A DNA stretch of 64,000 nt from Arthrobacter sp. C9C5 (lineage in GTDB: Bacteria; Actinomycetota; Actinomycetes; Actinomycetales; Micrococcaceae): NCBI RefSeq assembly GCF_013359735.1, contig NZ_JABFMX010000006.1:131990-195989 (forward strand), in the 5' to 3' direction. The position numbers were made by a program, and so were the translations under genes. The notes beneath the pieces were generated by a model. The model did not search any database, was not told the DNA's origin, and saw nothing but the letters and a program-made list of their open reading frames with translations. Numbering within the stretch: the first letter of the stretch is position 1; each line of letters begins with the position of its first letter. This document shows, piece after piece, positions 16,847-26,958 of this stretch.

Positions 16847-16954
16847 GGCTCCATTATCGCCCCTCGCTGGGGCCAGGCCGGCCGGTCCCAGGCAGGGCCA
16901 CCGTCAACCCGGCCTGCCTGTTCAGCACCTCGGGGCGCCCGATAGGCTGAACGC

Positions 16955-17827
16955 GTGAGCGAATCAGGCAGCAACGAACTTGTCAGGCACCGGCTCGGCC
17001 GGCACAGCACCGCGGAACTCAGCCCCGAACTGGACGACTACCAGCTCGCCGAGGCCCTGGTGCGGGAGGCCGGCAACCTGGCGCTGCTGATGCGGCAGGC
17101 AGGGCTGGAGGGGCAGCGGAAAACGTCCGTCTCCGATGTCGTGACCGCCGCGGACCACGCCGCCGAAGCCTACGTGCTCGAACAGCTGCAGCGCTGCCGG
17201 CCCGACGACGGCATCCTCGGCGAAGAAGGTGCTTCCGAGCAGGGCAGCAGCGGCCGGACCTGGGTGATCGACCCGGTGGACGGCACCTACAACTTCCTGC
17301 ACGGCTCCAGCTACTGGTGCTCCGCGATCGCGCTCAAGGATTCCTCCGGCCCACTACTCGGCGCCATCTTCCAGCCGGAAGAGGACAAGCTCTGGCTCGG
17401 CGGCACCGCCCGCGCGGCTACCCTCAACGGTGAGGCGCTGACCAGTTTTCGGCCCCGCGAGGCAGATGGCATGGGCCGCGCCGAGACGCCGCTGGCGGAG
17501 CTCGGCGCCGCCACATACATCCATCCCACCTGGCTGGCCGACCCGATGTGCGCCATGCCGTGGCACGCCGCGGCGACCTCCGCGGCGGCGCTGCGGATGT
17601 TCGGCTCGGGCTCATGCGACCTCGGCCGGGTGGCCGACGGCGAGCTGGACTGCTGGTTCCAGCACAGCTCCCCGGAGTGGGACTGGCTGCCGGGCCAGGC
17701 GATCGTGCTCGCCGCCGGCGGCGCCACCGACGTCGTGCGCGTCAACGGACTTGAGTGGTTCGTGGCCGGAGGTACGACGGCGGTGCGGCAGCTCCGGGCG
17801 GCGCTGGAGTCAGGCTCCGTGGGGTAA
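16955..17827 (+). CDS. Inositol monophosphatase family phosphatase
   Basis: Mg-dependent phosphatase of 290 residues of the FIG/IMPase superfamily. Metal-binding motifs are intact: the GEEG loop (about 88-91), VIDPVDGTYNF with Asp106 and Asp109, and the C-terminal EWDWLPGQAIVLAAGG with its Asp. The substrate may be inositol phosphate, histidinol phosphate or 3'-phosphoadenosine 5'-phosphate; sequence alone does not decide. The start is GTG 16955, and TAGGCT lies 6 nt before it, so the mRNA may be leaderless. The roughly 35 residues before the core domain are not recognised. Confidence 0.87.
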   Translation: MSESGSNELVRHRLGRHSTAELSPELDDYQLAEALVREAGNLALLMRQAGLEGQRKTSVSDVVTAADHAAEAYVLEQLQRCRPDDGILGEEGASEQGSSGRTWVIDPVDGTYNFLHGSSYWCSAIALKDSSGPLLGAIFQPEEDKLWLGGTARAATLNGEALTSFRPREADGMGRAETPLAELGAATYIHPTWLADPMCAMPWHAAATSAAALRMFGSGSCDLGRVADGELDCWFQHSSPEWDWLPGQAIVLAAGGATDVVRVNGLEWFVAGGTTAVRQLRAALESGSVG

Positions 17828-17845
17828 GCCGGGTCCGCGTCCGGC

Positions 17846-17937
17846 GCACAGATGGGCATGCTCATTCCTCGCCGCCCCGCACAGATGGGCATGCTCATTC
17901 TTCAGCCCTAAGCGTGGACACAATGGCAATATGTCCA
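17846..17937. repeat. Related intergenic repeat copies upstream of pcrA
   Basis: Two direct copies of GCACAGATGGGCATGCTCATTC (17846-17867 and 17879-17900, period 33 bp) are followed by an inverted repeat TGGACA/TGTCCA (17915-17920, 17932-17937). GGGCATG, ATGCTCATT and TGGACA words are shared with the 114-bp array at 15722. They lie between two genes and encode no supported protein. Confidence 0.75.
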
Positions 17938-18027
17938 CCCGCGGGCGGAGGGGACGGGCATGTCCGTCCGGGAGCGGGGCTGCCGCGGACGGTGCCGTCA
18001 GTGGCACCGCCTAGACTTGTTAACACC

Positions 18028-20559
18028 ATGGATATGTTGTTTGACCCCTACGCCGACGGACCCTTCCAAGCTGCCTCGCATCCGGCCGCGCCCGCGAAAG
18101 CGTCCGGAAACCCGGGGGCCGGAACCGGAATGCCGGACCTGAGGTCACCCGCTTTCGGGGCCCACGGCGGAAGCGGCGCTGGTAACGGCGAGGACTGGGA
18201 CCGCCCCCAACTGCCGAACGCGGAAGAGCTCCTGCAAGGACTCAATCCCCAGCAGGAGGAAGCGGTCAAGCATGCGGGGAGCGCCCTGCTGATCGTCGCC
18301 GGCGCAGGCTCCGGCAAGACCCGTGTGCTCAGCAACCGCATCGCCTACCTGATCGCCACCCGGCGCGCGCACCACGGTGAGATCCTGGCCATCACCTTCA
18401 CCAACAAGGCCGCCGCGGAGATGCGCGAGCGGATCGAGCTCCTGGTCGGCGGCCGGGCCAAGACCATGTGGATCTCCACCTTCCACTCCTCCTGCGTCCG
18501 GATCCTGCGGCGCGAGGCGGCCAACGTCGGCCTGAACTCCAACTTCTCCATCTACGACTCCGCCGATTCGCTCCGCCTGATCACGCTCGTGGCCAAGAAC
18601 CTGGACCTGGACCCCAAGCGCTTCGCGCCCAAGGCCATCCAGCACAAGATCTCCGCGCTCAAGAACGAGCTGATCGACGCGGACAGCTACGCCTCCAGCG
18701 CGAACTACAGCGACCCCTTCGAACAGGCCGTCGCCGAAGTCTTCAAGGGCTACACGCAGCGCCTGCGACAGGCCAACGCGATGGACTTCGATGACCTGAT
18801 CGCCGAAACCGTTTACATGTTCCGGGCCTTCCCGGCGCTCGCCGACTCGTACCGGCGCCGCTTCCGGCACGTGCTCGTGGACGAGTACCAGGACACCAAC
18901 CACGCCCAGTACGCCCTGGTCCGCGAGATCGTCGGCGAGGGCCCCGGCGCCGCCGAACTCACCGTCGTCGGCGACTCGGACCAGTCCATCTACGCCTTCC
19001 GCGGCGCGGACATCCGCAACATCGTGGAGTTCGAGAAGGACTACCCGGACGCCCGGACCATCAAGCTCGAACAGAACTACCGCTCCACCCAGACCATCCT
19101 CAGCGCCGCCAACTCGGTGATCTCCCGGAACCCCAACCGGCCGGAGAAACGGCTCTGGACGGCCGAGGGCGACGGCGAAAAGATTGTCGGCTACGTAGGC
19201 GAAAACGAGCACGACGAGGCCCAGTTCATCGCGAAGGAAATCGACCGGCTGCAGGACGAGGGCAACCTCCGGCCCGGCGACGTCGCGATCTTCTACCGCA
19301 CCAACGCCCAGTCCCGGTCCATCGAAGACGTCCTGGTGCGCGTCGGGCTGCCCTACAAGGTGGTCGGCGGCACCCGGTTCTACGAGCGCAAGGAAATCAA
19401 GGACGCCCTCGCCTACCTGCGCGTTTTGGTCAACCCCGACGACGACGTCAACCTGCGCCGCATCCTCAACGAGCCCAAGCGCGGCATCGGCGACCGGGCC
19501 GAGGGCGCCGTCGCGTCGCTGGCGCAGCGCGACCGGACCTCCTTCATGGCCGCCGCCCGCCGCGCCGAGGAAGCACCCGGCATGGCCACCCGCTCCGTGA
19601 ACGCCGTGCTGGGCTTCGTGAAACTCCTCGACGACCTGGCCGAGGTGGCCTCCGGCTCCGGCGCTGCCGCTGCCCTGGAAGCCGTCCTGGAGCAGACCGG
19701 CTACCTCGCCACCCTGCGCTCCAGCACCGACCCGCAGGACGAATCCCGGGTGGAAAACCTCGCCGAACTGGTCGCCGTCGTCCGCGAATACGAACGGGAC
19801 AACCCGGAAGGGTCCCTCGGCGCCTTCCTGGAACAGGTCTCCCTCGTGGCGGACGCCGACCAGATCCCGGACGCGCCGGGCGGGGACGCCCAAGACACAG
19901 CCGCCGCCGTCGCCGAAGCCAAGCGCCTCGGCGTCGTCACCTTGATGACCCTGCACACCGCCAAGGGCCTGGAGTTCCCGGTGGTCTTCCTCACCGGCAT
20001 GGAGCACGGGCTGTTCCCGCACCAGCGCTCCGCCACCGACCCCAAGGAACTGGCAGAGGAACGCCGATTGGCCTACGTGGGCCTGACCCGCGCCCGGAAG
20101 CGGCTCTACCTGACCCGGTCCGAGGTCCGCAGCATGTGGGGCCAGAGCCAGTACAACCCCGCCAGCCAGTTCATCGAGGAGATCCCGGCCGAGCTGGTCG
20201 AGTGGAAGCGGGAAGGCTCCACCCGCCAGGCCGGCAGCTGGGGGAGCGGCGGATCGATCGGGTCAAGCCGCTACGGCGGCTCCTTCTGGGGGGCCGGCAC
20301 CGCCCGCGGCACCGGGGCGGACTCAGCGGCAGGGTTCAACGCCGACGTCCCCGCCGCCATCGCCAAGAACCGGGTCCAGCCGCAGAAAGAAATCGTCGCT
20401 GTCAGCGTGGGGGACAAGGTCAACCACACCAGCTTCGGCAACGGCACCGTACTGGCCGTCGAGGGCGCGGGAGACAAGACCGTCGCGAAGGTGAAGTTCG
20501 GCGTCGGCGAAAAGCGGCTCCTGCTGCGGTACGCCCCGCTCACCAAGATCGACGCGTGA
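18028..20559 (+). CDS. pcrA: DNA helicase PcrA (UvrD family)
   Basis: 3'-5' superfamily 1A helicase of 843 residues acting in repair and in removing proteins or RNA polymerase from DNA. Motifs in order: Walker A GAGSGKT (92-98), ITFTNKAAAEM, DEYQDT (285-290), GDSDQSIYAFRGAD, QNYRST, TLHTAKGLEFPVVF and YVGLTRARKRLYL. The C-terminus ends in a Tudor-like fold (VGDKVNHTSFGNGTV to YAPLTKI), the RNA-polymerase-binding part of PcrA/UvrD. The frame is open for 273 nt upstream, but ATG 18028 (MDMLFDPYADGP) is the usual start in relatives. TAGACT lies 10 nt upstream and no Shine-Dalgarno sequence is present. Confidence 0.96.
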   Translation: MDMLFDPYADGPFQAASHPAAPAKASGNPGAGTGMPDLRSPAFGAHGGSGAGNGEDWDRPQLPNAEELLQGLNPQQEEAVKHAGSALLIVAGAGSGKTRVLSNRIAYLIATRRAHHGEILAITFTNKAAAEMRERIELLVGGRAKTMWISTFHSSCVRILRREAANVGLNSNFSIYDSADSLRLITLVAKNLDLDPKRFAPKAIQHKISALKNELIDADSYASSANYSDPFEQAVAEVFKGYTQRLRQANAMDFDDLIAETVYMFRAFPALADSYRRRFRHVLVDEYQDTNHAQYALVREIVGEGPGAAELTVVGDSDQSIYAFRGADIRNIVEFEKDYPDARTIKLEQNYRSTQTILSAANSVISRNPNRPEKRLWTAEGDGEKIVGYVGENEHDEAQFIAKEIDRLQDEGNLRPGDVAIFYRTNAQSRSIEDVLVRVGLPYKVVGGTRFYERKEIKDALAYLRVLVNPDDDVNLRRILNEPKRGIGDRAEGAVASLAQRDRTSFMAAARRAEEAPGMATRSVNAVLGFVKLLDDLAEVASGSGAAAALEAVLEQTGYLATLRSSTDPQDESRVENLAELVAVVREYERDNPEGSLGAFLEQVSLVADADQIPDAPGGDAQDTAAAVAEAKRLGVVTLMTLHTAKGLEFPVVFLTGMEHGLFPHQRSATDPKELAEERRLAYVGLTRARKRLYLTRSEVRSMWGQSQYNPASQFIEEIPAELVEWKREGSTRQAGSWGSGGSIGSSRYGGSFWGAGTARGTGADSAAGFNADVPAAIAKNRVQPQKEIVAVSVGDKVNHTSFGNGTVLAVEGAGDKTVAKVKFGVGEKRLLLRYAPLTKIDA

Positions 20560-20623
20560 CCGGGGCTCTCACCCGCCCCGCGGATCCGCCGGCAACCGCG
20601 CGCCGACCGGCATAATGGAGCGC

Positions 20624-21322
20624 ATGCGACGGACATCTTTGGGGATCCTGGCCGCCTTCCTGGCACTGGCGGCCACGGCGTGCACCGTCACGCAAAAGGA
20701 CCCGGATTACGTCCCGCCGGCTCCGCTGCCCGCCCTGGAGCAGCTCAAGCAGGCACCCCTGACGGACCCGGCGACACTTAGCGCCGGCCAGGACTCCCTG
20801 AGCTTCGTCACCATGGACCGCAACATCGTCTGCTCGCTGACCTCGGCCCGGGGCGACCACATCAACCTAGTCTATGAACAGAACGGCTTCGGCGGCAGCG
20901 GAAACGGCAAGTTCGCGACCGTGCCGGTGGCCCACTGTGAGCTCGCCGCCTACCCGAAGCCCGAAGTAAAGGACATCCGGGACGACTGCGCCGGCACCGG
21001 CCTCGGCTACCTGGGCGGCACGGCCCTGCTGACCCCGGACAAGGCGGTTTACGGCGAGTGCCGCTCCGGCGTCACACAGCAGGAAACCGAATTTGGCCCC
21101 AAGGGCACCCGCACCGGTCCGATCTCGCAGCTTCCCGTTCTCGAGGACGGGAAGAACGTCGAGCGCAACGGCCTGCGCTGCTCCGCCTACAACGGCGGCG
21201 TAGCCTGCGGAAATGTCTCCGCCGGCGTCGCCTTCTTCGTTGCGCGCGACCGTTACGAGCTGATCTTGCCGGCCCCCAAGGCGGCCTCCGCGGCGCCGTC
21301 GGAAGCCCCAAAAACCCCGTAA
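20624..21322 (+). CDS. Secreted lipoprotein of unknown function
   Basis: Protein of about 232 residues with a lipoprotein signal (MRRTSLGILAAFLALAATAC, the lipobox ending at the Cys). The mature domain holds several Cys residues (for example IVCSLTS, VAHCEL, DDCAGTG, GECRSG, LRCSAYN, VACGN) that could form disulfides outside the cell. CATAAT (20611-20616) lies 7 nt before ATG 20624, matching the leaderless pattern, so I prefer it to the ATG at 20615, which overlaps that box. The stop codon lies in the loop of a strong terminator. No family is recognised. Confidence 0.85.
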   Translation: MRRTSLGILAAFLALAATACTVTQKDPDYVPPAPLPALEQLKQAPLTDPATLSAGQDSLSFVTMDRNIVCSLTSARGDHINLVYEQNGFGGSGNGKFATVPVAHCELAAYPKPEVKDIRDDCAGTGLGYLGGTALLTPDKAVYGECRSGVTQQETEFGPKGTRTGPISQLPVLEDGKNVERNGLRCSAYNGGVACGNVSAGVAFFVARDRYELILPAPKAASAAPSEAPKTP

Positions 21323-21335
21323 TCTAGGGGTTTTT
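21310..21335 (+). terminator. Rho-independent terminator after the lipoprotein gene
   Basis: AAAAACCCC (21310-21318) and GGGGTTTTT (21327-21335) form a 9-bp stem ending in a T-run. The lipoprotein stop codon TAA is in the loop. It separates this gene from sucC. Confidence 0.85.
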
Positions 21336-21547
21336 CTACGCTCAATAGAATAGTGTCCTTACTCACATAACGGGTAGTCTGGGTCGGGCTGGTCCAAACG
21401 AAGGACTAGAGTTCGAAAGAGGAGCATTGCGCCGTGTGGCTCGTTTCCAAGCTTGTCGCAGGGTGCGTTTATTCCGCAGCCCGGTAACCGCGAGTACGTG
21501 GGGTCCGGCTGTACAGAAACTACTTCGACGTAGAAGGACACTAAACC

Positions 21548-22717
21548 GTGGACCTGTTTGAATATCAGGCGCGCGATATGTTCGAGGCGCACGGTGTACC
21601 CGTGCTTGCTGGCATCGTGGCGCACACCCCTGAAGAAGCAAAGGCAGCTGCCGAGAAGATCGGCGGCGTAACTGTCGTCAAGGCACAGGTTAAGGTCGGT
21701 GGCCGCGGCAAGGCCGGCGGCGTTAAGGTCGCCAAGACTGCCGATGAGGCACTCGAGCACGCCACCAACATCCTCGGCATGGACATCAAGGGTCACACCG
21801 TCAACAAGGTGATGATTGCCCAGGGTGCCGATATCGCCGAGGAATACTACTTCTCCGTCCTGCTGGACCGGGCCAACCGCAACTACCTGGCCATGTGCTC
21901 GGTTGAAGGCGGCATGGAAATCGAGCAGCTCGCCGTCGAGCGCCCGGAAGCCCTGGCCAAGATCGCGATCGACCCGGCCGTCGGCATCGACCAGGCCAAG
22001 GCTGACGAGATCGTCGCCGCCGCAGGCTTCGCTGAGGAACTGCGCGGCAAGGTCGCCGCCGTGATCCTCAAGCTCTGGGACGTGTTCAAGAAGGAAGACG
22101 CCACCCTCGTGGAGGTCAACCCGCTGGTCAAGACCGGCGCCGGCGACATCGTTGCCCTGGACGGCAAGGTCACCCTCGACGAGAACGCCGACTTCCGCCA
22201 CCCCAAGCACTCCGCCCTTGAAGACAAGGACGCCGCGGACCCGCTCGAGGCCAAGGCCAAGGCGCAGGACCTCAACTACGTCAAGCTCGACGGCGAGGTG
22301 GGCATCATCGGTAACGGTGCCGGCCTGGTCATGTCCACGCTCGACGTCGTCGCCTACGCCGGCGAGAACCACGGCAACGTCAAGCCCGCCAACTTCCTGG
22401 ACATTGGCGGTGGAGCTTCCGCCGAGGTCATGGCTGCGGGCCTCGACGTCATCCTGGGTGACGAGCAGGTCAAGTCCGTCTTCGTCAACGTCTTCGGCGG
22501 CATCACCGCCTGTGACGCTGTCGCCAAGGGCATCGTCGGCGCACTGGCCGAGCTGGGCCACTCCGCGAACAAGCCGCTGGTCGTCCGCCTTGACGGCAAC
22601 AACGTCGAGGAAGGCCGCCGCATCCTGGCCGAGGCCAACCACCCGCTGGTTACCCTGGCCGCCACCATGGACGAGGGCGCCGACAAGGCTGCCGAGCTCG
22701 CCAACGCAGCTAAGTAA
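21548..22717 (+). CDS. sucC: Succinyl-CoA synthetase, beta subunit
   Basis: ADP-forming succinate-CoA ligase beta subunit of 389 residues (TCA cycle; succinyl-CoA + ADP + Pi to succinate + CoA + ATP). It has the ATP-grasp start [19 protein letters not shown], the glycine-rich [13 protein letters not shown], the metal site VEVNPL and the C-terminal [10 protein letters not shown] and FVNVFGGI motifs. The length is standard. GTG 21548 is preceded by AGAAGGA at 9-nt spacing. The leader from 21336 to the start is about 210 nt without a gene. sucD follows 12 nt downstream. Confidence 0.97.
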   Translation: MDLFEYQARDMFEAHGVPVLAGIVAHTPEEAKAAAEKIGGVTVVKAQVKVGGRGKAGGVKVAKTADEALEHATNILGMDIKGHTVNKVMIAQGADIAEEYYFSVLLDRANRNYLAMCSVEGGMEIEQLAVERPEALAKIAIDPAVGIDQAKADEIVAAAGFAEELRGKVAAVILKLWDVFKKEDATLVEVNPLVKTGAGDIVALDGKVTLDENADFRHPKHSALEDKDAADPLEAKAKAQDLNYVKLDGEVGIIGNGAGLVMSTLDVVAYAGENHGNVKPANFLDIGGGASAEVMAAGLDVILGDEQVKSVFVNVFGGITACDAVAKGIVGALAELGHSANKPLVVRLDGNNVEEGRRILAEANHPLVTLAATMDEGADKAAELANAAK

Positions 22718-22729
22718 AGGGACACGACT

Positions 22730-23632
<903 letters not shown>

Positions 23633-23648
23633 GTCCCAGCACCAAGGC

Positions 23649-23709
23649 AACGCGGGGTCACGTCCGGCCCATCCCCTCACCGGGATGGGGTCGGAGTGAC
23701 CTCGCGTTT
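23649..23709 (+). terminator. Terminator hairpin after sucD
   Basis: AACGCGGGGTCAC (23649-23661) pairs with GTGACCTCGCGTTT (23696-23709), with an inner stem CCCATCCC/GGGATGGG. TTTCTTCGTT follows. It is a long GC-rich terminator stem. Confidence 0.75.
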
Positions 23710-23810
23710 CTTCGTTAAGGCACGACGGCGGCAGGGACCGCCGCCGTGCGTCTAGTAGTGTTTAGGAAAGGCAAAGCGCGCGCTTGAGTGCGCGCAGGCA
23801 GGGGATCACG

Positions 23811-24539
23811 ATGGCAGAAACGCGACGGACGCTGGTCGACGTCGTCGTGGACAAAGTCCTCGAGTACATCCTCAGCGGCCAGATCAAGGCCGACGATGCC
23901 CTCCCGCCGGAAGCGGACATCGCCAAGGAGTCAGGGGTCAGCCGCCTGACCGCCCGTGAAGCGATGAAGGTCCTCAAGGCGCAGGACGTGGTCTACGTGA
24001 AGCGGGGCCTGGGCACCTTCGTGAATCCGCCCGAGCGCTGGACCGGCCTGGACGCGATCATGCGGGCAGCCTCAAGGGGGGTGGCCTCGGACCAGGTTGC
24101 TCTGCGCCTGCTCGAGGTCCGCCGGATGGTCGAAACCGGCGCCGCCGAACTCGCGGCCTCACGCCACAGCCAGGCCGACCTCGCCGCCATGACGGAAAGC
24201 GTCGAGTTGATGGAGGCCGCGCACCACTCCGGCGACGTGGACGCGCTGACCCTGGCGGATATCTCCTTCCACGACACCGTGCTGCGGGCCTCCGGCAACC
24301 CGTTCGTGCCCGCCCTGCTGGGCCAGCTTTCGACGTTGCTGTACGCCATGCGGCGGGAGACCTCGGCGTTCCCGGATGTGCAGCGGCACGCGATCCACCA
24401 CCACAAACAGGTCCTGGCCGCCATTGCCGCCGGCGAGCCTGCGGCCGCGCGCTCCGCGATGGACGCCCACATCACCCAGACCTTCGAGGACTACGAACGG
24501 TACCTCGCGGTCTCCAGCCGCGGCGCCGCCGCCAGCTGA
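23811..24539 (+). CDS. FadR-type GntR regulator of catabolic module 1
   Basis: Repressor of 242 residues. The N-terminal winged helix-turn-helix (about 10-75, LPPEADIAKESGVSRLTAREA and the wing RGLGTFV) is followed by an all-helical FCD effector domain with the metal-binding pattern (Asp in LADISFHD, and His residues in FHD, HAIHHHK and DAHI). AGGGGA lies 5 nt before ATG 23811; a GTG 27 nt upstream would add MSARRQGIT and is less likely. It directly precedes the module 1 promoter with its palindrome, so it is the natural candidate for that operator. FCD ligands are usually organic or sugar acids. Confidence 0.9.
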   Translation: MAETRRTLVDVVVDKVLEYILSGQIKADDALPPEADIAKESGVSRLTAREAMKVLKAQDVVYVKRGLGTFVNPPERWTGLDAIMRAASRGVASDQVALRLLEVRRMVETGAAELAASRHSQADLAAMTESVELMEAAHHSGDVDALTLADISFHDTVLRASGNPFVPALLGQLSTLLYAMRRETSAFPDVQRHAIHHHKQVLAAIAAGEPAAARSAMDAHITQTFEDYERYLAVSSRGAAAS

Positions 24540-24614
24540 CCCGCGCGGGCGCCAGCTGACGCCCGCGGGCGCTGCCCTGAGCTTGGCCACCTCCGGGCTC
24601 ATTTACCAAAGCTG

Positions 24615-24643
24615 TTGACGCTGCACTTTCGTGTGATTAGAAT
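24615..24643 (+). promoter_or_regulatory. Promoter of catabolic module 1
   Basis: A -35 box TTGACG (24615-24620) and a -10 box TAGAAT (24638-24643) stand at the ideal 17-nt spacing. Transcription should begin near 24650, at the edge of the operator. Confidence 0.85.
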
Positions 24644-24650
24644 CTCCTAT

Positions 24651-24672
24651 AGATATCAGACATCTGATATCT
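24651..24672. promoter_or_regulatory. Perfect palindromic operator for the FadR-type repressor
   Basis: AGATATCAGA (24651-24660), CA, TCTGATATCT (24663-24672) is a perfect 10-bp inverted repeat covering the transcription start. TCAGA-CA-TCTGA has the shape of FadR/LldR-type GntR sites, which fits repression by the product of the gene at 23811. Confidence 0.8.
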
Positions 24673-24762
24673 ACCCTCAAACGAAACGCCGCCAGCCAAA
24701 GGAGTCTTCATGCGCGCGCACGTCCCTTCCCAGGGCACCCTGATCACCGGTGGAGGCCCGCG

Positions 24763-26112
24763 ATGACCTCCCTGACTGCAGCTCCGGCCCTGAGCGAACT
24801 GGGCCAGACCACCCTCCGCAAGGTCCGCCGGCGGCTCATGCCGCTGATTGTCCTGCTGTACTTCGTCGCCTATCTGGACCGCAACAACGTCGGCTTCGCC
24901 AAGCTCGGCATGCAGGGCGACATCGGCCTCACCGAAGCCGCGTACGGCCTCGGCGCCGGCATCTTCTTCCTCGGCTACGCCCTGCTGGAAATCCCCAGCA
25001 ACGGCGGCATGTACCGCTACGGTGCCCGCAAGTGGATTGCCCGCATCCTGATCAGCTGGGGCATCTTCGCCACCGCCATGTTCCTGGTCAACGGCGAGAC
25101 CACCTTCTACATCATCCGTTTTCTGCTGGGTGCGGCCGAAGCCGGCTTCTTCCCGGCCATCCTGTTCTACCTGACCCTCTGGTTCCCGGCCGCGCAGCGC
25201 GTGACCGTGCTGGGCATCTTCATCCTGGCCCAGCCGGTCTCCAACGCCCTGGGCGCGCCGGTGTCCGGCATGCTCCTGGGCCTGGAAGGCGTTGCGGGCC
25301 TGCACGGCTGGCAGTGGCTGTACATCATTGAAGGCATCCCGGCGATTGTGCTGGGTGTCATCACGCCGTTCGTCATGACTGACCGGCCGGAGCACGCCAA
25401 GTGGCTCAAGCCCGAAGAGCGCGACTGGCTCGCCACCACCATGAGCAAGGAACTGGCCGAGAAGCAGAAGTCCGGCAACCACAACTTCCTCGCCGGCCTG
25501 AAGGATCCGCGCACCCTGGCGTACTCGGCCCTGTACTTCGGCCTGGTCTGCGGCATCTACGGCCTGGGCCTCTGGATGCCCACCATCGTCAAGGCGCTGG
25601 GGAAGTTCGACACCGTCCAGGTGGGCTTCATCGTCTTCATCCCGTACGCCATCGCGGCCGTGTTCGTCTACTTCTGGAGCAAGCGCTCGGACCGTACCGG
25701 CAACCGGGTCTGGCACGCCAGCGCCAGCATGGTGCTTGCCGCCGTCGGCCTGCTCGGCGCGGGCTACCTGTTGCCGGTCAACGCGGTCCTCGCAATGGTC
25801 TTCCTGACCCTCGCGGCCATGGGCATCTACTCGGCGATCGCCCCGTTCCTGGCCATGCCGTCCGCGGCGCTGACCGGCGCCGCAGCAGCGGCCGGCCTCG
25901 CCATGGTGAACTCGCTCGGCAACCTGGGCGGCTTCGTGGCCCCGTACATCGTCGGCATCCTCAAGGACGCCACCGGCAACAGCCAGAGCGGCCTTACCTT
26001 CCTGGCGGCCTGCCTTGCGATCACCGCCGTCGCCACCTATCTCTACGCCCGCAAGCGTCCGGAAGGTGTCTCCGCCCCCCGGGCGACCGCCCCCGCCGCA
26101 GACAGCCATTAG
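24763..26112 (+). CDS. MFS transporter, anion:cation symporter (ACS) type, module 1
   Basis: Twelve-helix secondary carrier of 449 residues. The start KVRRRLMPLIVLLYFVAYLD and the motif DRNNVGFAKLGM are typical of ACS-family carriers of sugar acids and other organic anions. IPSNGGMYRYGARKW takes the place of the usual loop 2-3 motif. A GGAGG stretch 6 nt before the ATG supports the start. It is the first gene after the operator, so it probably brings in the substrate of this module (a C4 acid or polyol). It resembles the module 2 carrier at 36371 in its first helices. Confidence 0.9.
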   Translation: MTSLTAAPALSELGQTTLRKVRRRLMPLIVLLYFVAYLDRNNVGFAKLGMQGDIGLTEAAYGLGAGIFFLGYALLEIPSNGGMYRYGARKWIARILISWGIFATAMFLVNGETTFYIIRFLLGAAEAGFFPAILFYLTLWFPAAQRVTVLGIFILAQPVSNALGAPVSGMLLGLEGVAGLHGWQWLYIIEGIPAIVLGVITPFVMTDRPEHAKWLKPEERDWLATTMSKELAEKQKSGNHNFLAGLKDPRTLAYSALYFGLVCGIYGLGLWMPTIVKALGKFDTVQVGFIVFIPYAIAAVFVYFWSKRSDRTGNRVWHASASMVLAAVGLLGAGYLLPVNAVLAMVFLTLAAMGIYSAIAPFLAMPSAALTGAAAAAGLAMVNSLGNLGGFVAPYIVGILKDATGNSQSGLTFLAACLAITAVATYLYARKRPEGVSAPRATAPAADSH

Positions 26113-26121
26113 GAACCACTC

Positions 26122-26895
26122 ATGACACACAGCACTTTCCCCGCCGAACGCACCGTCGTCCTGACCGGCGCCGCCTCCGCCCGCGGCATTGGCCGCGCCA
26201 CGGCAGACCGGCTGGCCCGCGACGGCTGGTCGGTCGCGATCCTGGACATCAACGCCGAGGACGCCAAGGCCGCCGCGGCCGAGATCGGCTCCAACCGGGC
26301 CGTCAAGGCGATCGGCGTCGGCGCCGACGTCTCGGACGAGGCCTCGGTGGACCGGGCCATCACCGAGGTCGAGGAGTCGCTTCCACCCATCGTCGGCCTC
26401 GCCAACCTCGCCGGCATCAGCTCGCCGACGCCGTTCATGGAGACTTCCGTCGCCGAATGGGACAAGGTCTTCGCGATCAACATGCGCGGCACCTTCATCG
26501 TTTCGCAGCGGGTCCTCAAGGGCATGATCGAACGCCGGCTGGGCCGGATCGTCAGCGTTTCCTCGATCTCCGCGCAACGCGGCGGCGGAACGTTCTCCAA
26601 GGTGGCCTACAGCGCCTCGAAGGCCGGAATCCTCGGCTTCACCCGTGCCCTGGCCCGCGAAGTCGGCGAGTTCGGCATCACCGTGAACGCGGTGGCCCCG
26701 GGCCCGATCGACACCGACATCATGGGCGGCACGCTGAGCGAGGAGCGCAAGGCCGCCATGTCCGAGGGCATCATGATGGGCCGGGTCGGCACCCGCGACG
26801 AAGTCGCGGCGCTGATGGCCTTCCTCCTGAGCGAGGACGCCGGCTACATCACGGCCGCCACCTACGACATCAATGGCGGCCTGCAGGTCTCCTGA
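26122..26895 (+). CDS. SDR oxidoreductase, module 1
   Basis: NAD(P)-dependent short-chain dehydrogenase of 257 residues. It has a variant cofactor loop TGAASARGIGRATAD, the NLAGISSP strand in the NNAG position, SSISAQ, and the catalytic Tyr163/Lys167 (YSASK). Its C-terminal half is nearly the same as the module 2 SDR at 35516 (SAQRGGGTFSK, GPIDTDIMGGTLSEERK), so the two arose by duplication and probably act on related C4 substrates. AGGA stands 7 nt before the ATG. A polyol or sugar-acid hydroxyl is the likely target; the exact substrate is unknown. Confidence 0.9.
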   Translation: MTHSTFPAERTVVLTGAASARGIGRATADRLARDGWSVAILDINAEDAKAAAAEIGSNRAVKAIGVGADVSDEASVDRAITEVEESLPPIVGLANLAGISSPTPFMETSVAEWDKVFAINMRGTFIVSQRVLKGMIERRLGRIVSVSSISAQRGGGTFSKVAYSASKAGILGFTRALAREVGEFGITVNAVAPGPIDTDIMGGTLSEERKAAMSEGIMMGRVGTRDEVAALMAFLLSEDAGYITAATYDINGGLQVS

Positions 26896-26958
26896 CCTCC
26901 CGGCGCCTCTCGACGTGCCGTGCGGCTCCGGCCGCACGGCACCCGGAAGGATCACAGC

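Noticed and set aside
15722-16945. A 407-residue frame through the 114-bp repeats
   Set aside because: It stays open because the repeat period is a multiple of three, then continues antisense to the membrane protein gene at 16193.
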